A stretch of DNA of 64,000 bases from JANWYT01 sp034432435 (GCA_034432435.1 DAOUBS010000247.1:1-64000); one strand, 5' to 3'; shown: positions 28,501 through 36,866, numbered from the stretch's first letter. Numbers and translations: made by a program. Notes: generated from the sequence alone by a model not told the origin.

Positions 28501-29996
28501 GGCGAGAGCGGCACGACAACTTCTGTCCGCTCGCGCACCAGCTCGGCGATGCGCGGCGTCAGCAGTGGGCGATCGTAAAAATCAGCGCGTATGGTGACGA
28601 TCAAGCGCAGCCGACTGTTGGGCATGGTAATGGCGTGGAACAGCGCGTGAATGAAGCGCTCAGCTGTGCGTTCATCGTCGTTGAGGGTGAAGACTTCTTC
28701 GAATTGATCGACCAGCAGAAAGACCTCAGAGCCGTCGTCAGGCAGCACTTCATGGAGCATGCGGCCGAAGGCTTGTTCGTCGTGGTAGATGCGCTCGAAA
28801 AGGTCCTCTGGGGGCGTAGTGGCGAGGCTGTTGATGAAATTGACCAGCTCTTGCAGCGGATCGCGCCCGGGGACAAACTCGCTGTAGAACCAGTTTTCGC
28901 TGCCAGGGAGCGCACCCTGCCGCAGCATTGGGATCAAGCCGGCCTGCACAACGCTGCTCTTGCCGCTGCCGCTGGGGCCAACCACGGCCAAGAAGCGCGA
29001 ATATTCCTCATTCTGCATGAGCCGGTTGATCAAGCGCCGCACCAACGACTCGCGCCCATAGAACACGTTGGCGTCACGCTCGGCAAAGGCGCGCAGGCCG
29101 CGGTACGGGTTGGGAACCAACTCGCGGATGAGGCGCCTGCCGTTGGTATGGGCGGCAGCGCTCAGCGTGCCGAGCGCCTCGCGGAAGGCCTGATAGAAAC
29201 TGAGGGCGTCTTGATAGCGATCAGCGGGGTTGAGGGCGGTGGCGCGCACGAGGACGTCGCTGAGGGCGCGCGGCAGCTCTGGGCGGCGGGTGAAGAGCGG
29301 CGGCAGCGGCTCGGTCGTGCGCAGCCGCAGCAGTTGGGTGTAGGACAGCTCTTCCAGGTCAGGGAACGGCGGCTCGCCACACAGCATCTCAAACACGACC
29401 ACGCCGAGGCTGTAGATGTCGCTTTGGGTGGTGATGTGCCGCCCCAACATCACCTCCGGGGCCGCATAAGCGGGCGACCCCATGTTGCTAAACTCGTCAT
29501 CTACCGCTTGCGACTGGCTCACGATCTGTGCGATGCCGAAGTCTGCAAGGTAGGCGTTACGCTCTTCGTCAATCAGGATGTTCTCGGGCTTGATGTCGCG
29601 GTGGACGACGCCGTAGCGGTGGGCCAGCGCCAGCGCCGCCGCGAGCTGTTCCAACACGTGCAGCACTTGGTCAATCGGCAGGTCGCGCCCCGCGCCGAGG
29701 CTGCGCAAGTGTCCCCCGCGCAGGTAGCGCATGACGATGTAGGCCCCCTCCGGGTCGCGCCAGTAGTCGTAGACTGGCACGATGTGTGGGTGTTCCAGCG
29801 CGGCGACGAGCCGCGCCTCGGCCTCAAAGCGGCGAATGAAGTTCGGTTGGTTGGCAAAGGCAGGCCAGATGATCTTGATAGCGACCTCGCGCGCCACGCT
29901 GGCCTGCCGCGCGCGGTAAACTGCGCCGAAGCCCCCCATCCCGACCAGCCCCTCCAGCTCATAGCTGCGAATGACCTTGCCCAAATCGATGTTCAC
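25584..29996 (-). CDS. Ser/Thr protein kinase - STAND ATPase - membrane span - WD40 propeller
   Basis: 1470 residues in four parts. Residues 10-270 are an active-looking protein kinase: glycine loop VGMGGFGAVYRARQ, VAIKII lysine, HRDIKPEN near residue 130, DFGIA, and an activation segment with GSPAYAAPE. Residues about 300-640 are an nSTAND1-type ATPase: NPYRGLRAFAERDANVFYGRE, Walker A VVGPSGSGKSSVVQAG near 339, Walker B FLLVDQFEEVFTL, and the winged-helix-like region after it. A charged helix and one membrane span at about 765-790 follow. Residues 860-1450 hold about 12-14 WD40 repeats (GHGGDV...WDIATG). Such proteins are probably signalling or conflict sensors, with ligand binding on the propeller gating the ATPase and kinase. 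It is preceded by a 172-residue gene in the same operon. Confidence 0.88.
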   Translation of the reverse strand: MNIDLGKVIRSYELEGLVGMGGFGAVYRARQASVAREVAIKIIWPAFANQPNFIRRFEAEARLVAALEHPHIVPVYDYWRDPEGAYIVMRYLRGGHLRSLGAGRDLPIDQVLHVLEQLAAALALAHRYGVVHRDIKPENILIDEERNAYLADFGIAQIVSQSQAVDDEFSNMGSPAYAAPEVMLGRHITTQSDIYSLGVVVFEMLCGEPPFPDLEELSYTQLLRLRTTEPLPPLFTRRPELPRALSDVLVRATALNPADRYQDALSFYQAFREALGTLSAAAHTNGRRLIRELVPNPYRGLRAFAERDANVFYGRESLVRRLINRLMQNEEYSRFLAVVGPSGSGKSSVVQAGLIPMLRQGALPGSENWFYSEFVPGRDPLQELVNFINSLATTPPEDLFERIYHDEQAFGRMLHEVLPDDGSEVFLLVDQFEEVFTLNDDERTAERFIHALFHAITMPNSRLRLIVTIRADFYDRPLLTPRIAELVRERTEVVVPLSPAELERVIVEPARSVGVQFDPALVAIMIADVQSQPGALPLLQYALTELFEQREGHQITQKAYRAIGGVKGALARRADEIYSSFDTAYQEAMRQLFLRLITLGEGTEDTRRRALLTEITSMTGFASADASAVMQSVVEVLGKARLITFDRDPITRSPTVEVTHEAIIREWGRLRTWLDESREDVRLERNLSAMTHEWETSGGDNSFLLRGVRLQQYERWLQTTQVSLTAQERAYLDASIAVRDRLAREEAERLERERRLERRTLNLLRLIIAGLIVIVVGAVGLTAFALRESARAEEAARAADENATISRSIALASNAQALLANNDTDLALLLALEANRIDSPPSEARSTLAQAVLARSTYRRFVGGQAALTSAAISADARLAAASSTDASVRVWDIATGELVYTLTGHGGDVTSADFSPDGRHLVTGAVDFTAIVWDLATGQQARRLTGHSGVVNVAVFTPNGQRVLTGSNDGTVIVWDWQTGTPLLTFSQHGASVNGLDVAPDGTAVLSGSRNGRVLYWNLTTGAVIADLSASPGALNDLQISPDGRQAVIAKAQSGMVLWDLAQAVPIRAFVGRAQEARTVAFVTNGRYVVSGTLDGEVQIWSTTTGLLEDRLLGHTSEVLGVAVSVDGRLAVSSSRDATLRVWHITSPGLVDARLFHTNRVTALVHMPNALYSVGVDGALGVHPPQGEPRRLGLSGLPVLTLAVDPSETFAVVGGRDGRLERVSLVDGRVIRSFSGHRGNVLHVAIVGQQLVSSSQTGEVFLWDIASGELLRQFETNVSGPVYSFGIFDDGTRLAVGLGDNTIGVFDMATGAPLLTLSGHGGSIYSVDVSPDGRTILSGARDGFAIVWDAQTGAERARLPEDGATIWSVTFTPSGDQFAVGTANGQISVYDTATIDQVQQFTFEESVFALSFSPDGSAIYSGHNDGEIATWVVFRAGEAVRWAQANRYIRELSCFERDFYRIEPLCGDA

Positions 29997-30017
29997 AAGA
30001 CACCGCTCTTTCTCAGG

Positions 30018-30536
30018 TTAGTCAGTTGTAACCGTGCGATTTTCGCCCGTCTCAGTTGAATCAAGGTCCATCAGCCAGCGCAGCGCCTTCCCGCGATGGT
30101 AGAAGGTCTTGTACTGAATCGAGGGATGATCGCGGTTCAGATAGCTCATCAGGGTGCGGTTCGTCTGGCCAGACAGTGACAAGTTGAACTGGATGGCCAC
30201 CCGCGCTGACCACAGCGGTTCCGCGTCGAACAGGTCATCACAGGCCATGCGCCCTTCCAACGTTATGCCGATGTTCATCATGTCAAAGTTGACTAACGCG
30301 GCATATTGCAGCGAGATACCCGGCTGAGACAGATCGTGAATCGCCAAGTACGGCGACGTGCGCGGCCACGTCCGCAGGCAATCCTGCACTGCCTCTGCCC
30401 AGATTTCAACCACTTCGGGCGTGACCAGCGTTAGCTTGTACAACACGACACGCTGATCATAGAACCACTCACGGACTAAGCCCTCCACCAGCACTTCTGA
30501 TGAGTCTGGCAAGGGAACCATGCGGTCAACTCCCAC
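30018..30536 (-). CDS. Hypothetical protein upstream of the kinase
   Basis: 172 residues, soluble, not recognised. The central alternation of strands and helices (YLAIHDLSQPGISLQYAAL, NIGITLEGRMACDDLFDAE) could be an alpha/beta fold like STAS or anti-sigma partners, but I see no family motif. It ends 21 bases before the kinase start and is read first, so the two are probably one operon and it may be a substrate or regulator of that kinase. The start at 30536 has AGGAA some 10-14 bases upstream, and the region before it is AT-rich, as expected for a promoter. Confidence 0.5.
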   Translation of the reverse strand: MGVDRMVPLPDSSEVLVEGLVREWFYDQRVVLYKLTLVTPEVVEIWAEAVQDCLRTWPRTSPYLAIHDLSQPGISLQYAALVNFDMMNIGITLEGRMACDDLFDAEPLWSARVAIQFNLSLSGQTNRTLMSYLNRDHPSIQYKTFYHRGKALRWLMDLDSTETGENRTVTTD

Positions 30537-30715
30537 GGCCTATTCCTCGCAAATGAACTATAAGCGATAAATTATGAAAAATCTTAAACGGTTGATTGCA
30601 AGCAATTGCAAGTATTTCATTAAGAAAATGTTAAGAATTATTGAAATCTGCCACGCGCGAGACCTCATCCTCCAACCAATGGACAGCGCAGCGTCTTTCA
30701 AGGCTGCCGAGGGCT

Positions 30716-31450
30716 TCAAGCACAAGTGAGCGGGCGCGGCTGCGGCTCATCCTCCAACCGCAGGCGCAGGCCGAAGTACGGGGATGGGTCGAGCGTGTTT
30801 TCGATCGCGGCCTCATTCAAGAATTGGCCATTGGCGCCACTGAGCGTGATGCTGAAGTGCAGGTGCATGGCGATCGGCGCGCCGCTGCCCGCGAACTCGC
30901 CTTGATAGCCTAATAGTTCCCCTTGACGGACGAAACGCTCGGCTGTGCCACGCGGAAATTGCTCGCTCACGTAGCTGTGCGCGCCGTCGCGGCTGGCCAT
31001 GTGGGTGTAGTACGTCCAGATGGTGCGGCCCGGCTGGAGCGGGTCATCGTGGCGGATGATGACGGTGCTGCGCCATTCGGGCAGGCGCGTCAGCCAGCCG
31101 TCGAACACCGCGTAGACCGGCACAGTGCCTGCCCTGCCGTCGCCGAAGAGGTCGATGCCGGTATGCCGTCGCCCAGCGGTGTAGGGGGCTGCCGTGTCGC
31201 CGTACATCAGGCCGATCAGCCCGTCACTTGGCAGAATGAAGGGCGCGCCAGCGCACTGGGAACGGGCTCGATTGCTCAGCGCAGGCCGCCGCTCTGGGAA
31301 CAGCAGATACTCACGGATGAGGTCGTTGCTGCTGCTTGCTGACTGCCCGCCCCCGCTGTAGCGCCAGACGAGCGCTCCCCCCAACAGCGCCAATGCCCCA
31401 CCGAGCACAATCAGCTTCATCCAACGCGACCTGAGCACAATCGTCTCCAT
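30716..31450 (-). CDS. Membrane-anchored M23-family metallopeptidase
   Basis: 244 residues from the ATG at 31450; a downstream ATG at 31420 is also possible. An N-terminal hydrophobic segment (LIVLGGALALLGGALVW) anchors it outside the membrane. The zinc peptidase core shows RRHTGIDLFGDG (first His and Asp ligands), VYAVFDGWLTRLPEW, and the second pair in YYTHMAS and AMHLHFSI (HxH). These are the LytM/peptidase M23 motifs of enzymes that cut peptidoglycan cross-links. No wall-binding module is present. The gap of 179 bases to the kinase operon is AT-rich and carries TTGCAAGCAATTGCAA but no gene. Confidence 0.82.
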   Translation of the reverse strand: METIVLRSRWMKLIVLGGALALLGGALVWRYSGGGQSASSSNDLIREYLLFPERRPALSNRARSQCAGAPFILPSDGLIGLMYGDTAAPYTAGRRHTGIDLFGDGRAGTVPVYAVFDGWLTRLPEWRSTVIIRHDDPLQPGRTIWTYYTHMASRDGAHSYVSEQFPRGTAERFVRQGELLGYQGEFAGSGAPIAMHLHFSITLSGANGQFLNEAAIENTLDPSPYFGLRLRLEDEPQPRPLTCA

Positions 31451-31538
31451 CCCATGTTGACTGCAACGCCCCAATGCTCGTCAATGAGCGGCCTTTTTTC
31501 AAGTCAGAGTGCATCCGGGCCTCATCCCACAATGGGTC

Positions 31539-33674
31539 TCATCCCCGCTGCGCCGCGCGCAGGCGCTGCGAGTTAGCCTCGCTGCGCAGGAAGCTGACCA
31601 CGAAGCCCGCATAGTTGTAGATGTTGCGGCGGCTTTGAAGCACTTTCTGACAGCTTGCGAGCAGTTCCGGGCCATACGTCACGGCTAGTTGGCGCGCGTT
31701 GGCGATGCTCAAGGGCGCGCCGCCCTGGCCGCGCGCCTGTGCCACCAAGTCACGAACGAGGGCGTAAAGGCGGTTGGCAGCGGCCTCCAACGCTGCATCT
31801 GCCAGCACGCGGCGGAAGCTGCGCGGCTTGAGGGTTGGGCGGTAAGGCGCTGGCGCTGCTCGCGACGGCGCAGCAGGCTCGTAGGCCGCGTGTGGGGCGT
31901 TTTGCGGCGTTTTTGCCGCTTTTTGGGGGTTGGGTACGGCAGGCTCGATATAAAACACGCTGTCAGGATCTTCTGTGGCCGGGTTAGGCTTAACAGCAAG
32001 ACCGGGGACCATGTGACGCCCTTCAGGATGGGTGTAGAGGCTGAACCCCTGAATACACAGCAGCGCCCCCCTGTGCTGGCGCAGCAAGCGCTTGGCGATT
32101 TCAGGCAGGCAGGGATAGCGCTTGCCGCGCGCGTCCTCAAGGAACATCCCCCTGATCGGGGCGGCGATGACGTGCATCATACCGTTGTTCACCGGGTAAC
32201 GATCAAACGTGGGCACGACCGACACCCCACACACGTGGTTGTAGCGCTGGATAGTGCGATCAACGACGTTCAAGCGGCGCGCCAGCCATTTAACATGATA
32301 AGTTCCGGGCCGACGCTTGATCAACTCACGGTGCAGCGCGCGCCGATACTGGGCGGGGGACTGCAAATCGGCTGGCTGGACGGGATCTGAGCGCGTCCAG
32401 CGCACGCCTAGCAGCCGACACAGCCACTCAATTGACGGCATCTGAAACTGTTTGGCCGGGCGCCCTCGATTTTTGTCTGACAGTGTCACCCCCAGCTGTT
32501 TGCATTTTTTCTTTTCCACAACGCCGGGGGGTGTAGCAACGTTAGTCTGGGTATGGGGTCTGGGGAAAGGGGGCTGAACGGCAAAAACGGGCTGGCCGTT
32601 GATTGTAGTGCGCAGCGCTTGCAAGATCGAATAACGCCCCACGCGGCCAGAAAGTCGCTCGACAATCTCTTTTTCCGTCATTAGCGCACCTGTAGGTACG
32701 CTATCCATCAGCAGCCCGTCCAACACGCGCAGCAGCGCCAACTGCTCACGCCCTAAAAGCGCCTCGCGCAGGCTGTTTGGCAGCCCGATGGTGGATTGCT
32801 GCGGCGGGCGTGCGGCACGGCTGTAGGCACTGCGAATGGTCGCCTCAGCTTCGCGTTCACGTTGTGATGGTCTCTCGTTTGGGCGCGCCAGCGCGACGTG
32901 CAGCGGCTGAAGCACCGCCAGCGTTTCATCCACTGGCCAGCCCGTGTCACGCATCATCAACGCGGCACGGAACAGTGCGTTGTTGCGGCCTGCGTAGGGC
33001 GCGACGGCAAGGTAGTAATTGCGACATTCCTCAGCTGTTCGCATGGTGATGAGGGGCGCTTTGGCATCAGCCGCTGCCTGAACTTGTATGGGAACCGCTG
33101 TTTGAACGGACGCTTGAACGCTCGCCACCTCCTCAATGAAGCGCTGAATTTGCCGAACATCGTCACGAGACAGCTCACGCGGTAAGCCAGCGCGATCTAT
33201 GCGGTATTTCATACCGTTGATGGTGGTTGGTGGGGTAACGATATAGCGCCCGTCGCTCTGGATGTCCAGCCCTTGCAGCCGTCGGCTTGGCAGGGTCACC
33301 CCAACTGGTAGCCGAAAGTAGACATGCGGCAGGTTGCGCTGGGCGGAATAGACGATGCGCGTTTTACAAAGGTGAGAGAAGCGCCGCAAGAACGTTTGTG
33401 CTATACCTTCGTCGTCGAAGTCAAGCACCAGCAGACGGCTGATCCTGCCGGTGACAATTGCGAGGCCCTGTGCGCCCATCTCGAAGAACCAGTGCTTTAG
33501 CTCGGGCGGCCTAGCAAAGCGGGTCTGGTAGGGTTTCCAATCAACCATGGCCACTTTGGCTTGGTCTGGGTTTTGGTCGCCATACACAGGGATAACCGAA
33601 AATCTCGTCTGCAGGAAAATATCGGCTGCGTCGAATAGAGCCTTTGCGATTTGTTCTGAACCTGATGATGACAT
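31539..33674 (-). CDS. Primase-polymerase (archaeo-eukaryotic primase superfamily)
   Basis: 711 residues. The first 200 form a bifunctional primase/polymerase domain: metal-binding acidic motif LLVLDFDDEG near residue 83, the histidine motif LPHVYFRLP near 122, and GLDIQSDGRYIVTPPT near 142. This fold initiates and extends DNA chains in plasmids, phages and integrated elements. The remaining 500 residues contain helical, basic segments, including a likely helix-turn-helix near residues 470-500 (HVKWLARRLNVVDRTIQRYNH), but no helicase Walker motifs, so a partner helicase would be needed. AGAGAGG precedes the ATG. It follows parA-parB on the same strand and contains one of the three 22-bp parS-like sites. 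Confidence 0.82.
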   Translation of the reverse strand: MSSSGSEQIAKALFDAADIFLQTRFSVIPVYGDQNPDQAKVAMVDWKPYQTRFARPPELKHWFFEMGAQGLAIVTGRISRLLVLDFDDEGIAQTFLRRFSHLCKTRIVYSAQRNLPHVYFRLPVGVTLPSRRLQGLDIQSDGRYIVTPPTTINGMKYRIDRAGLPRELSRDDVRQIQRFIEEVASVQASVQTAVPIQVQAAADAKAPLITMRTAEECRNYYLAVAPYAGRNNALFRAALMMRDTGWPVDETLAVLQPLHVALARPNERPSQREREAEATIRSAYSRAARPPQQSTIGLPNSLREALLGREQLALLRVLDGLLMDSVPTGALMTEKEIVERLSGRVGRYSILQALRTTINGQPVFAVQPPFPRPHTQTNVATPPGVVEKKKCKQLGVTLSDKNRGRPAKQFQMPSIEWLCRLLGVRWTRSDPVQPADLQSPAQYRRALHRELIKRRPGTYHVKWLARRLNVVDRTIQRYNHVCGVSVVPTFDRYPVNNGMMHVIAAPIRGMFLEDARGKRYPCLPEIAKRLLRQHRGALLCIQGFSLYTHPEGRHMVPGLAVKPNPATEDPDSVFYIEPAVPNPQKAAKTPQNAPHAAYEPAAPSRAAPAPYRPTLKPRSFRRVLADAALEAAANRLYALVRDLVAQARGQGGAPLSIANARQLAVTYGPELLASCQKVLQSRRNIYNYAGFVVSFLRSEANSQRLRAAQRG
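32682..32703. promoter_or_regulatory. parS-like 22-bp site 1, inside the primase gene
   Basis: Left arm TAGCGCACCT, three variable bases (GTA) and right arm GGTACGCTA. Near-palindrome with a single C/A discord, identical in 19 fixed positions to the sites at 34123 and 37254. On the coding strand it reads Ser-Val-Pro-Thr-Gly-Ala-Leu. Confidence 0.7.
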
Positions 33675-33800
33675 TTCTTATGCCTCTCTTAATCAGGTTC
33701 GGGGTAATTGGATGTTGCAAACTGCGCGGTACTGCGATACAATCCGATCAAATCAGATGCTTAACTGCCAAACGACGCATCTGGTGTTATGGATTGTGAC

Positions 33801-33847
33801 AGTGTCCCGGGGTAAGTTTCTTCGCAGGAGTTTAACGGTGGGACACT
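33801..33847. repeat. Inverted repeat between parB and the primase gene
   Basis: AGTGTCCC at 33801-33808 and GGGACACT at 33840-33847, perfect eight-base arms around 31 bases. It sits in the 220-base gap upstream of the primase gene, whose leader it would fold or whose operator it may be. Confidence 0.4.
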
Positions 33848-33894
33848 TTTCGTTTCTAGCGCTCGTTACATCAACCCCCGAACGTTCCTCAGTC

Positions 33895-35118
33895 TCACTT
33901 ACCTTTTGCGGTATACTGCTTCAACACGCGCTCCTGCTCGTCCAGCCATTGACGGAACTCACTCAAGAGATTCAGCGCTTCGGCGTTCACATCTGGGCGG
34001 CTTGGCCCTGCCTTGCTGATGAGGCTGGCAAGGCGGGTGTAGTGCTGGCGCGTCCCTGGCACGATCTGTGTGGGCTTGGCCGCCTTGCGTTTTCTTTTGC
34101 TGCGCCCTGCCTGCTCGGACGGTAGCGCACCTATCGGTACGCTATAGCCCACTTGGCGCGCTTTTGAGACGGCCAACAGGATGAGCTTGGTGGGGTCATC
34201 CTCGGCCTGCTCGCGCAGGCTGCGGATGGCGTACTCCGTCCAGTTCAGGTCGTCGGCGATCTGCCACACGGGATGCGGCAGCTTCAACAGCGCGCGGTAG
34301 TCTCTGAGCTGCTTAGTGTTCTTCAACCCCATCGCCGCCAGCAAGCGCTCGCCGGTGTTGCGCGGCACGGTGAACCGGTCGCCATCTGCCACCTGTGCGT
34401 AGAAGTCCTGCTCGCGTTCGAATTGGTCAATCGGCTTGAACTGATCCCCGCGTTTTGTTTCTAACAAGTCCATCAACAGCACCGCAAACTGCCGCGCCTT
34501 GCTGATGGCGTTCAGGTTGGCGCGGGCGCTGTTCTCGGCGGCTTGCCGCCAAATGTTGACGCGCTCCACGGTGCGGGCGGCAATTTGGGCGTATTTCTTA
34601 TCCTCTGTGTGTAGGAACAGCAGGTGGTACGACAGCCAGCGCCGTTCGCCCGTCTCAAGCTGATACTGCCTGCCGAGCGGCGCGACGGTGATCGGGTTGG
34701 TCAGCCCATCGTTGCGGATGCTGACGGCCAGCTCGATCAAGGTGAGTAGCGCGTCCTCTAGCGGCCCGATTTCGTCCGGCCGCGTGATGTCCTGCGTAGC
34801 ATCAAGGTACGGCGCAATCTCAAATGGCGTGCCGCCGCGCTCAGCGCTGACCAGCTCTGCCCAACGGTTGAACAGGGACGCCATGTCTTCAAGCTTCCCC
34901 GACCATCCCGCGCGCACCACAAAGGGGATCGTGCGGCGTGGCTGGCGCGGGTCGGGTTTGATCTCGAAGATGCTGATGGGGCTTGCCGACTGCCGATTAG
35001 CGTCGATCGCTTGGATCGCCCCGAACAGAGCGCTGTCAATCGAATGAGCCGACGTGTCGGAAACATCTTCGATTAAACTGAATGCGTCAAGCTCACGAAG
35101 GCCCTTCTTGCGGCTCAT
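33895..35118 (-). CDS. parB: ParB-family partition protein
   Basis: 407 residues. The N-terminal ParB-like nuclease/CTPase domain is interrupted by long inserts: FEIKPDPRQPRRTIPF near residue 52, then VSIRNDGLTNPITVAPLG and YQLETGERRWLSYHLL, the C and box II-like motifs with the GERRW arginines that contact nucleotide. The central helix-turn-helix region covers about 250-320 (GLKNTKQLRDYRALLKLP). The C-terminal 80 residues are basic then helical, suited to dimerisation. It is longer than typical 280-residue chromosomal Spo0J. The start overlaps the parA stop (ATGA), and the gene itself contains a 22-bp parS-like palindrome at 34123. Confidence 0.85.
   Translation of the reverse strand: MSRKKGLRELDAFSLIEDVSDTSAHSIDSALFGAIQAIDANRQSASPISIFEIKPDPRQPRRTIPFVVRAGWSGKLEDMASLFNRWAELVSAERGGTPFEIAPYLDATQDITRPDEIGPLEDALLTLIELAVSIRNDGLTNPITVAPLGRQYQLETGERRWLSYHLLFLHTEDKKYAQIAARTVERVNIWRQAAENSARANLNAISKARQFAVLLMDLLETKRGDQFKPIDQFEREQDFYAQVADGDRFTVPRNTGERLLAAMGLKNTKQLRDYRALLKLPHPVWQIADDLNWTEYAIRSLREQAEDDPTKLILLAVSKARQVGYSVPIGALPSEQAGRSKRKRKAAKPTQIVPGTRQHYTRLASLISKAGPSRPDVNAEALNLLSEFRQWLDEQERVLKQYTAKGK
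34123..34144. promoter_or_regulatory. parS-like 22-bp site 2, inside parB
   Basis: Left arm TAGCGCACCT, ATC, right arm GGTACGCTA: same orientation as site 1, 1441 bases away. On the coding strand it reads Ser-Val-Pro-Ile-Gly-Ala-Leu. Confidence 0.7.
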
Positions 35119-35897
35119 GCTAACCCCTTTTCAACGCGGTTGACCACGTTCCAAATCTCTTCTGACGCGCGGCTGTCTGGCGCAAGGTGGAAAACGGGGC
35201 GGCGGCGCTGCGACGCCTCCCCCCAGATCGTCCCAAGCGACAGCGGTTCCCACACTTTATCACCGTAGTAACGGTGTAGGTTCTGCAGATTATGGCTGTG
35301 CAGCACCGTCGAGGCCCGGTACTTCATCGGCACGATGCCCATCACCTCTAAGTATGGCAGCCCCCACTGCTCACGGGTGGGCTGGATGCTGTCCTTATGC
35401 TGCAGGCTCATCTTGAGGCCATCCAAAGAGAGGAACTCACACTCGGTCGGATAGACGATGCTGTGCGTCGCCATGTAGATTGAAGCGTGCAGCAAGGACG
35501 GCGTCGGCGAGGTGTCGAAGATCACCACATCGACGTGATCCCGCAGCTCAGCGAAGCGCTTCAAGACGATCAAGCCGTCCGACGTCATTAGCGGGATGGC
35601 GCGCGTCTCGTTGTTGCCGGGGATGACGTAAAGCTGCCCCTTAGCTGGCTGGCCGGGCACTTCATAAGTCGAGGCGGGAACGAAGTGCAGATTCTCACGG
35701 AAGGACTCTTCGCGCACCAGCAGGTTGTACAGGCCGGGCAGCCGGTTGACCCCCAGCGCCACCGTGGCATGGCCTTGTGGGTCGGCGTCTGCCAAGACCA
35801 CACGGTAACCGCGGATGGCTAGTCCGGTGGCGATGTGGGTGGCGAGCGTTGTCTTGCCTACCCCGCCTTTTTCGTTGAGCAGTGTGATGATCTTCAT
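35115..35897 (-). CDS. parA: ParA-family partition ATPase
   Basis: 260 residues, the short form without an N-terminal helix-turn-helix. The deviant Walker A motif is NEKGGVGKTTLATHIATGL at residues 8-26, followed by VLADADPQGHATVALGV (Walker A') and VVIFDTSPTPSLLHASIYMA (Walker B). Such ATPases move ParB-bound DNA over the nucleoid. RREV-type basic patches at the C-terminus fit non-specific DNA binding. It forms an operon with parB (four-base overlap) and follows a small winged-helix gene 25 bases upstream, which may autoregulate the operon because this ParA lacks its own DNA-binding domain. Confidence 0.9.
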   Translation of the reverse strand: MKIITLLNEKGGVGKTTLATHIATGLAIRGYRVVLADADPQGHATVALGVNRLPGLYNLLVREESFRENLHFVPASTYEVPGQPAKGQLYVIPGNNETRAIPLMTSDGLIVLKRFAELRDHVDVVIFDTSPTPSLLHASIYMATHSIVYPTECEFLSLDGLKMSLQHKDSIQPTREQWGLPYLEVMGIVPMKYRASTVLHSHNLQNLHRYYGDKVWEPLSLGTIWGEASQRRRPVFHLAPDSRASEEIWNVVNRVEKGLA

Positions 35898-35922
35898 GGC
35901 CGCCGCTTCTACCTAATTGAGG

Positions 35923-36285
35923 TTACTCCACTGCCAGCTTCAACGGTGGACGATACGATTCAGGAATGTAAGAGGCTTGCAGCTCTTGGGCGCGCCGCTC
36001 TGACCACTGCTGGACGAGCACGGCAATCTCATCGGGCATGTGATACACATACGCGAAGTCAGATCCGGGCGCGTTCGTCTCCTGTGTCCCCTCTTCAATC
36101 AGGCGGCGCTGCGCCAGCATCCTCAGACAGTTGATGTCGTAAGGGGTGAGACGACGTTTGCCCAGTGCTTTCGCCACCCGCGCGCGAGTCAACCACGTGC
36201 CACCGCTGTCATACACAATTTGCAGTATACGCAGTTGATGCGCAGTCAACTCCCCTAGGTGATTCGAAACTTCTTGCAAGTCCAT
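35923..36285 (-). CDS. Small winged-helix protein upstream of parA
   Basis: 120 residues. LTAHQLRILQIVYDSGGTWLTRARVAKALGKRRLTPYDINCLRMLAQRRLIEEG reads as a winged helix-turn-helix, followed by a YVYHM strand and a C-terminal helix. It is probably the repressor of its own parA-parB operon or a replication initiator accessory. It lies directly before parA (25-base gap), and the AT-rich region upstream is the likely promoter. A second winged-helix gene is read in the opposite direction across that region. Confidence 0.65.
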   Translation of the reverse strand: MDLQEVSNHLGELTAHQLRILQIVYDSGGTWLTRARVAKALGKRRLTPYDINCLRMLAQRRLIEEGTQETNAPGSDFAYVYHMPDEIAVLVQQWSERRAQELQASYIPESYRPPLKLAVE

Positions 36286-36600
36286 AGAAATGCCTCACCG
36301 ATATGTTAGCATTACAGTGCAAGCATAACCACCATTGTAAAAATGCGCAAGTCCCCTATTGGTGGGGTAGGGGAGTCAATGATAATATACCACAAGAACT
36401 TTTGTTCTGTAAAGCCCCCTAATTCACTTATCATACCCCTGAACATTTATTCGATAGGGCAGAGCATTCTGTTATTTAATGAGCGGTTGATGTTCTTCTA
36501 AAAACTTATCAAGGCAAATTAATAATGGCAAAAATTCGCAATGTATGATTAACTTGCAAACAGCACTTTTTATCAGCCTGCGTGATGGGATCATCTGTTG
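36286..36600. other. AT-rich divergent intergenic region, possible promoter/origin
   Basis: 315 bases between two divergent winged-helix genes, far richer in A and T than its surroundings. It holds AGAAC-TTTT-GTTCT (36395-36408), a C/G-rich stretch CCCCTATTGGTGGGGTAGGGG, and three short TTATCA motifs (two as ACTTATCA). I find no clear DnaA boxes or iterons, so an origin is only a possibility; no ORF of note is present. Confidence 0.4.
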
Positions 36601-36849
36601 ATGGACAGCATAGAACCGCGCAAACAGGAACATCGCTCCCGCGAAGAGATGCGCGAACTCATCCTTCACTTGATGGCCATGAGTCGGCGACCACTGTCGC
36701 GCAGCGAAATCTCGCGCGCGATTGGGCGGCAAAAATCGCCGCACATCAGCGCCTTCATTGAAGAGCTGGTGGCCGAAGGGGTGCTTGAGCGCAGCGTCAA
36801 AATCTACCACAACAAGGCCAAAGGCTACGTCTATCAACTGCGCCGATGA
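36601..36849 (+). CDS. Small winged-helix DNA-binding protein
   Basis: 82 residues from the ATG at 36601 (an adjacent TTG is also in frame). LILHLMAMSRRPLSRSEISRAIGRQKSPHISAFIEELVAEGVLERSV is a compact winged helix-turn-helix, and the ending KGYVYQLRR forms the wing. It diverges from the parA-side regulator and is convergent with the beta-CASP gene, whose stop lies 17 bases away. It probably regulates the divergent region. No ribosome site is evident, so it may be weakly expressed or translated from a leaderless message. Confidence 0.6.
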   Translation: MDSIEPRKQEHRSREEMRELILHLMAMSRRPLSRSEISRAIGRQKSPHISAFIEELVAEGVLERSVKIYHNKAKGYVYQLRR

Positions 36850-36866
36850 AGCGTCTGTCTTCTTTT

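Noticed and set aside
28635..30059. 474-codon antisense frame opposite the kinase gene
   Set aside because: The sense strand codes kinase and STAND motifs; the antisense product is low-complexity and unrecognisable.
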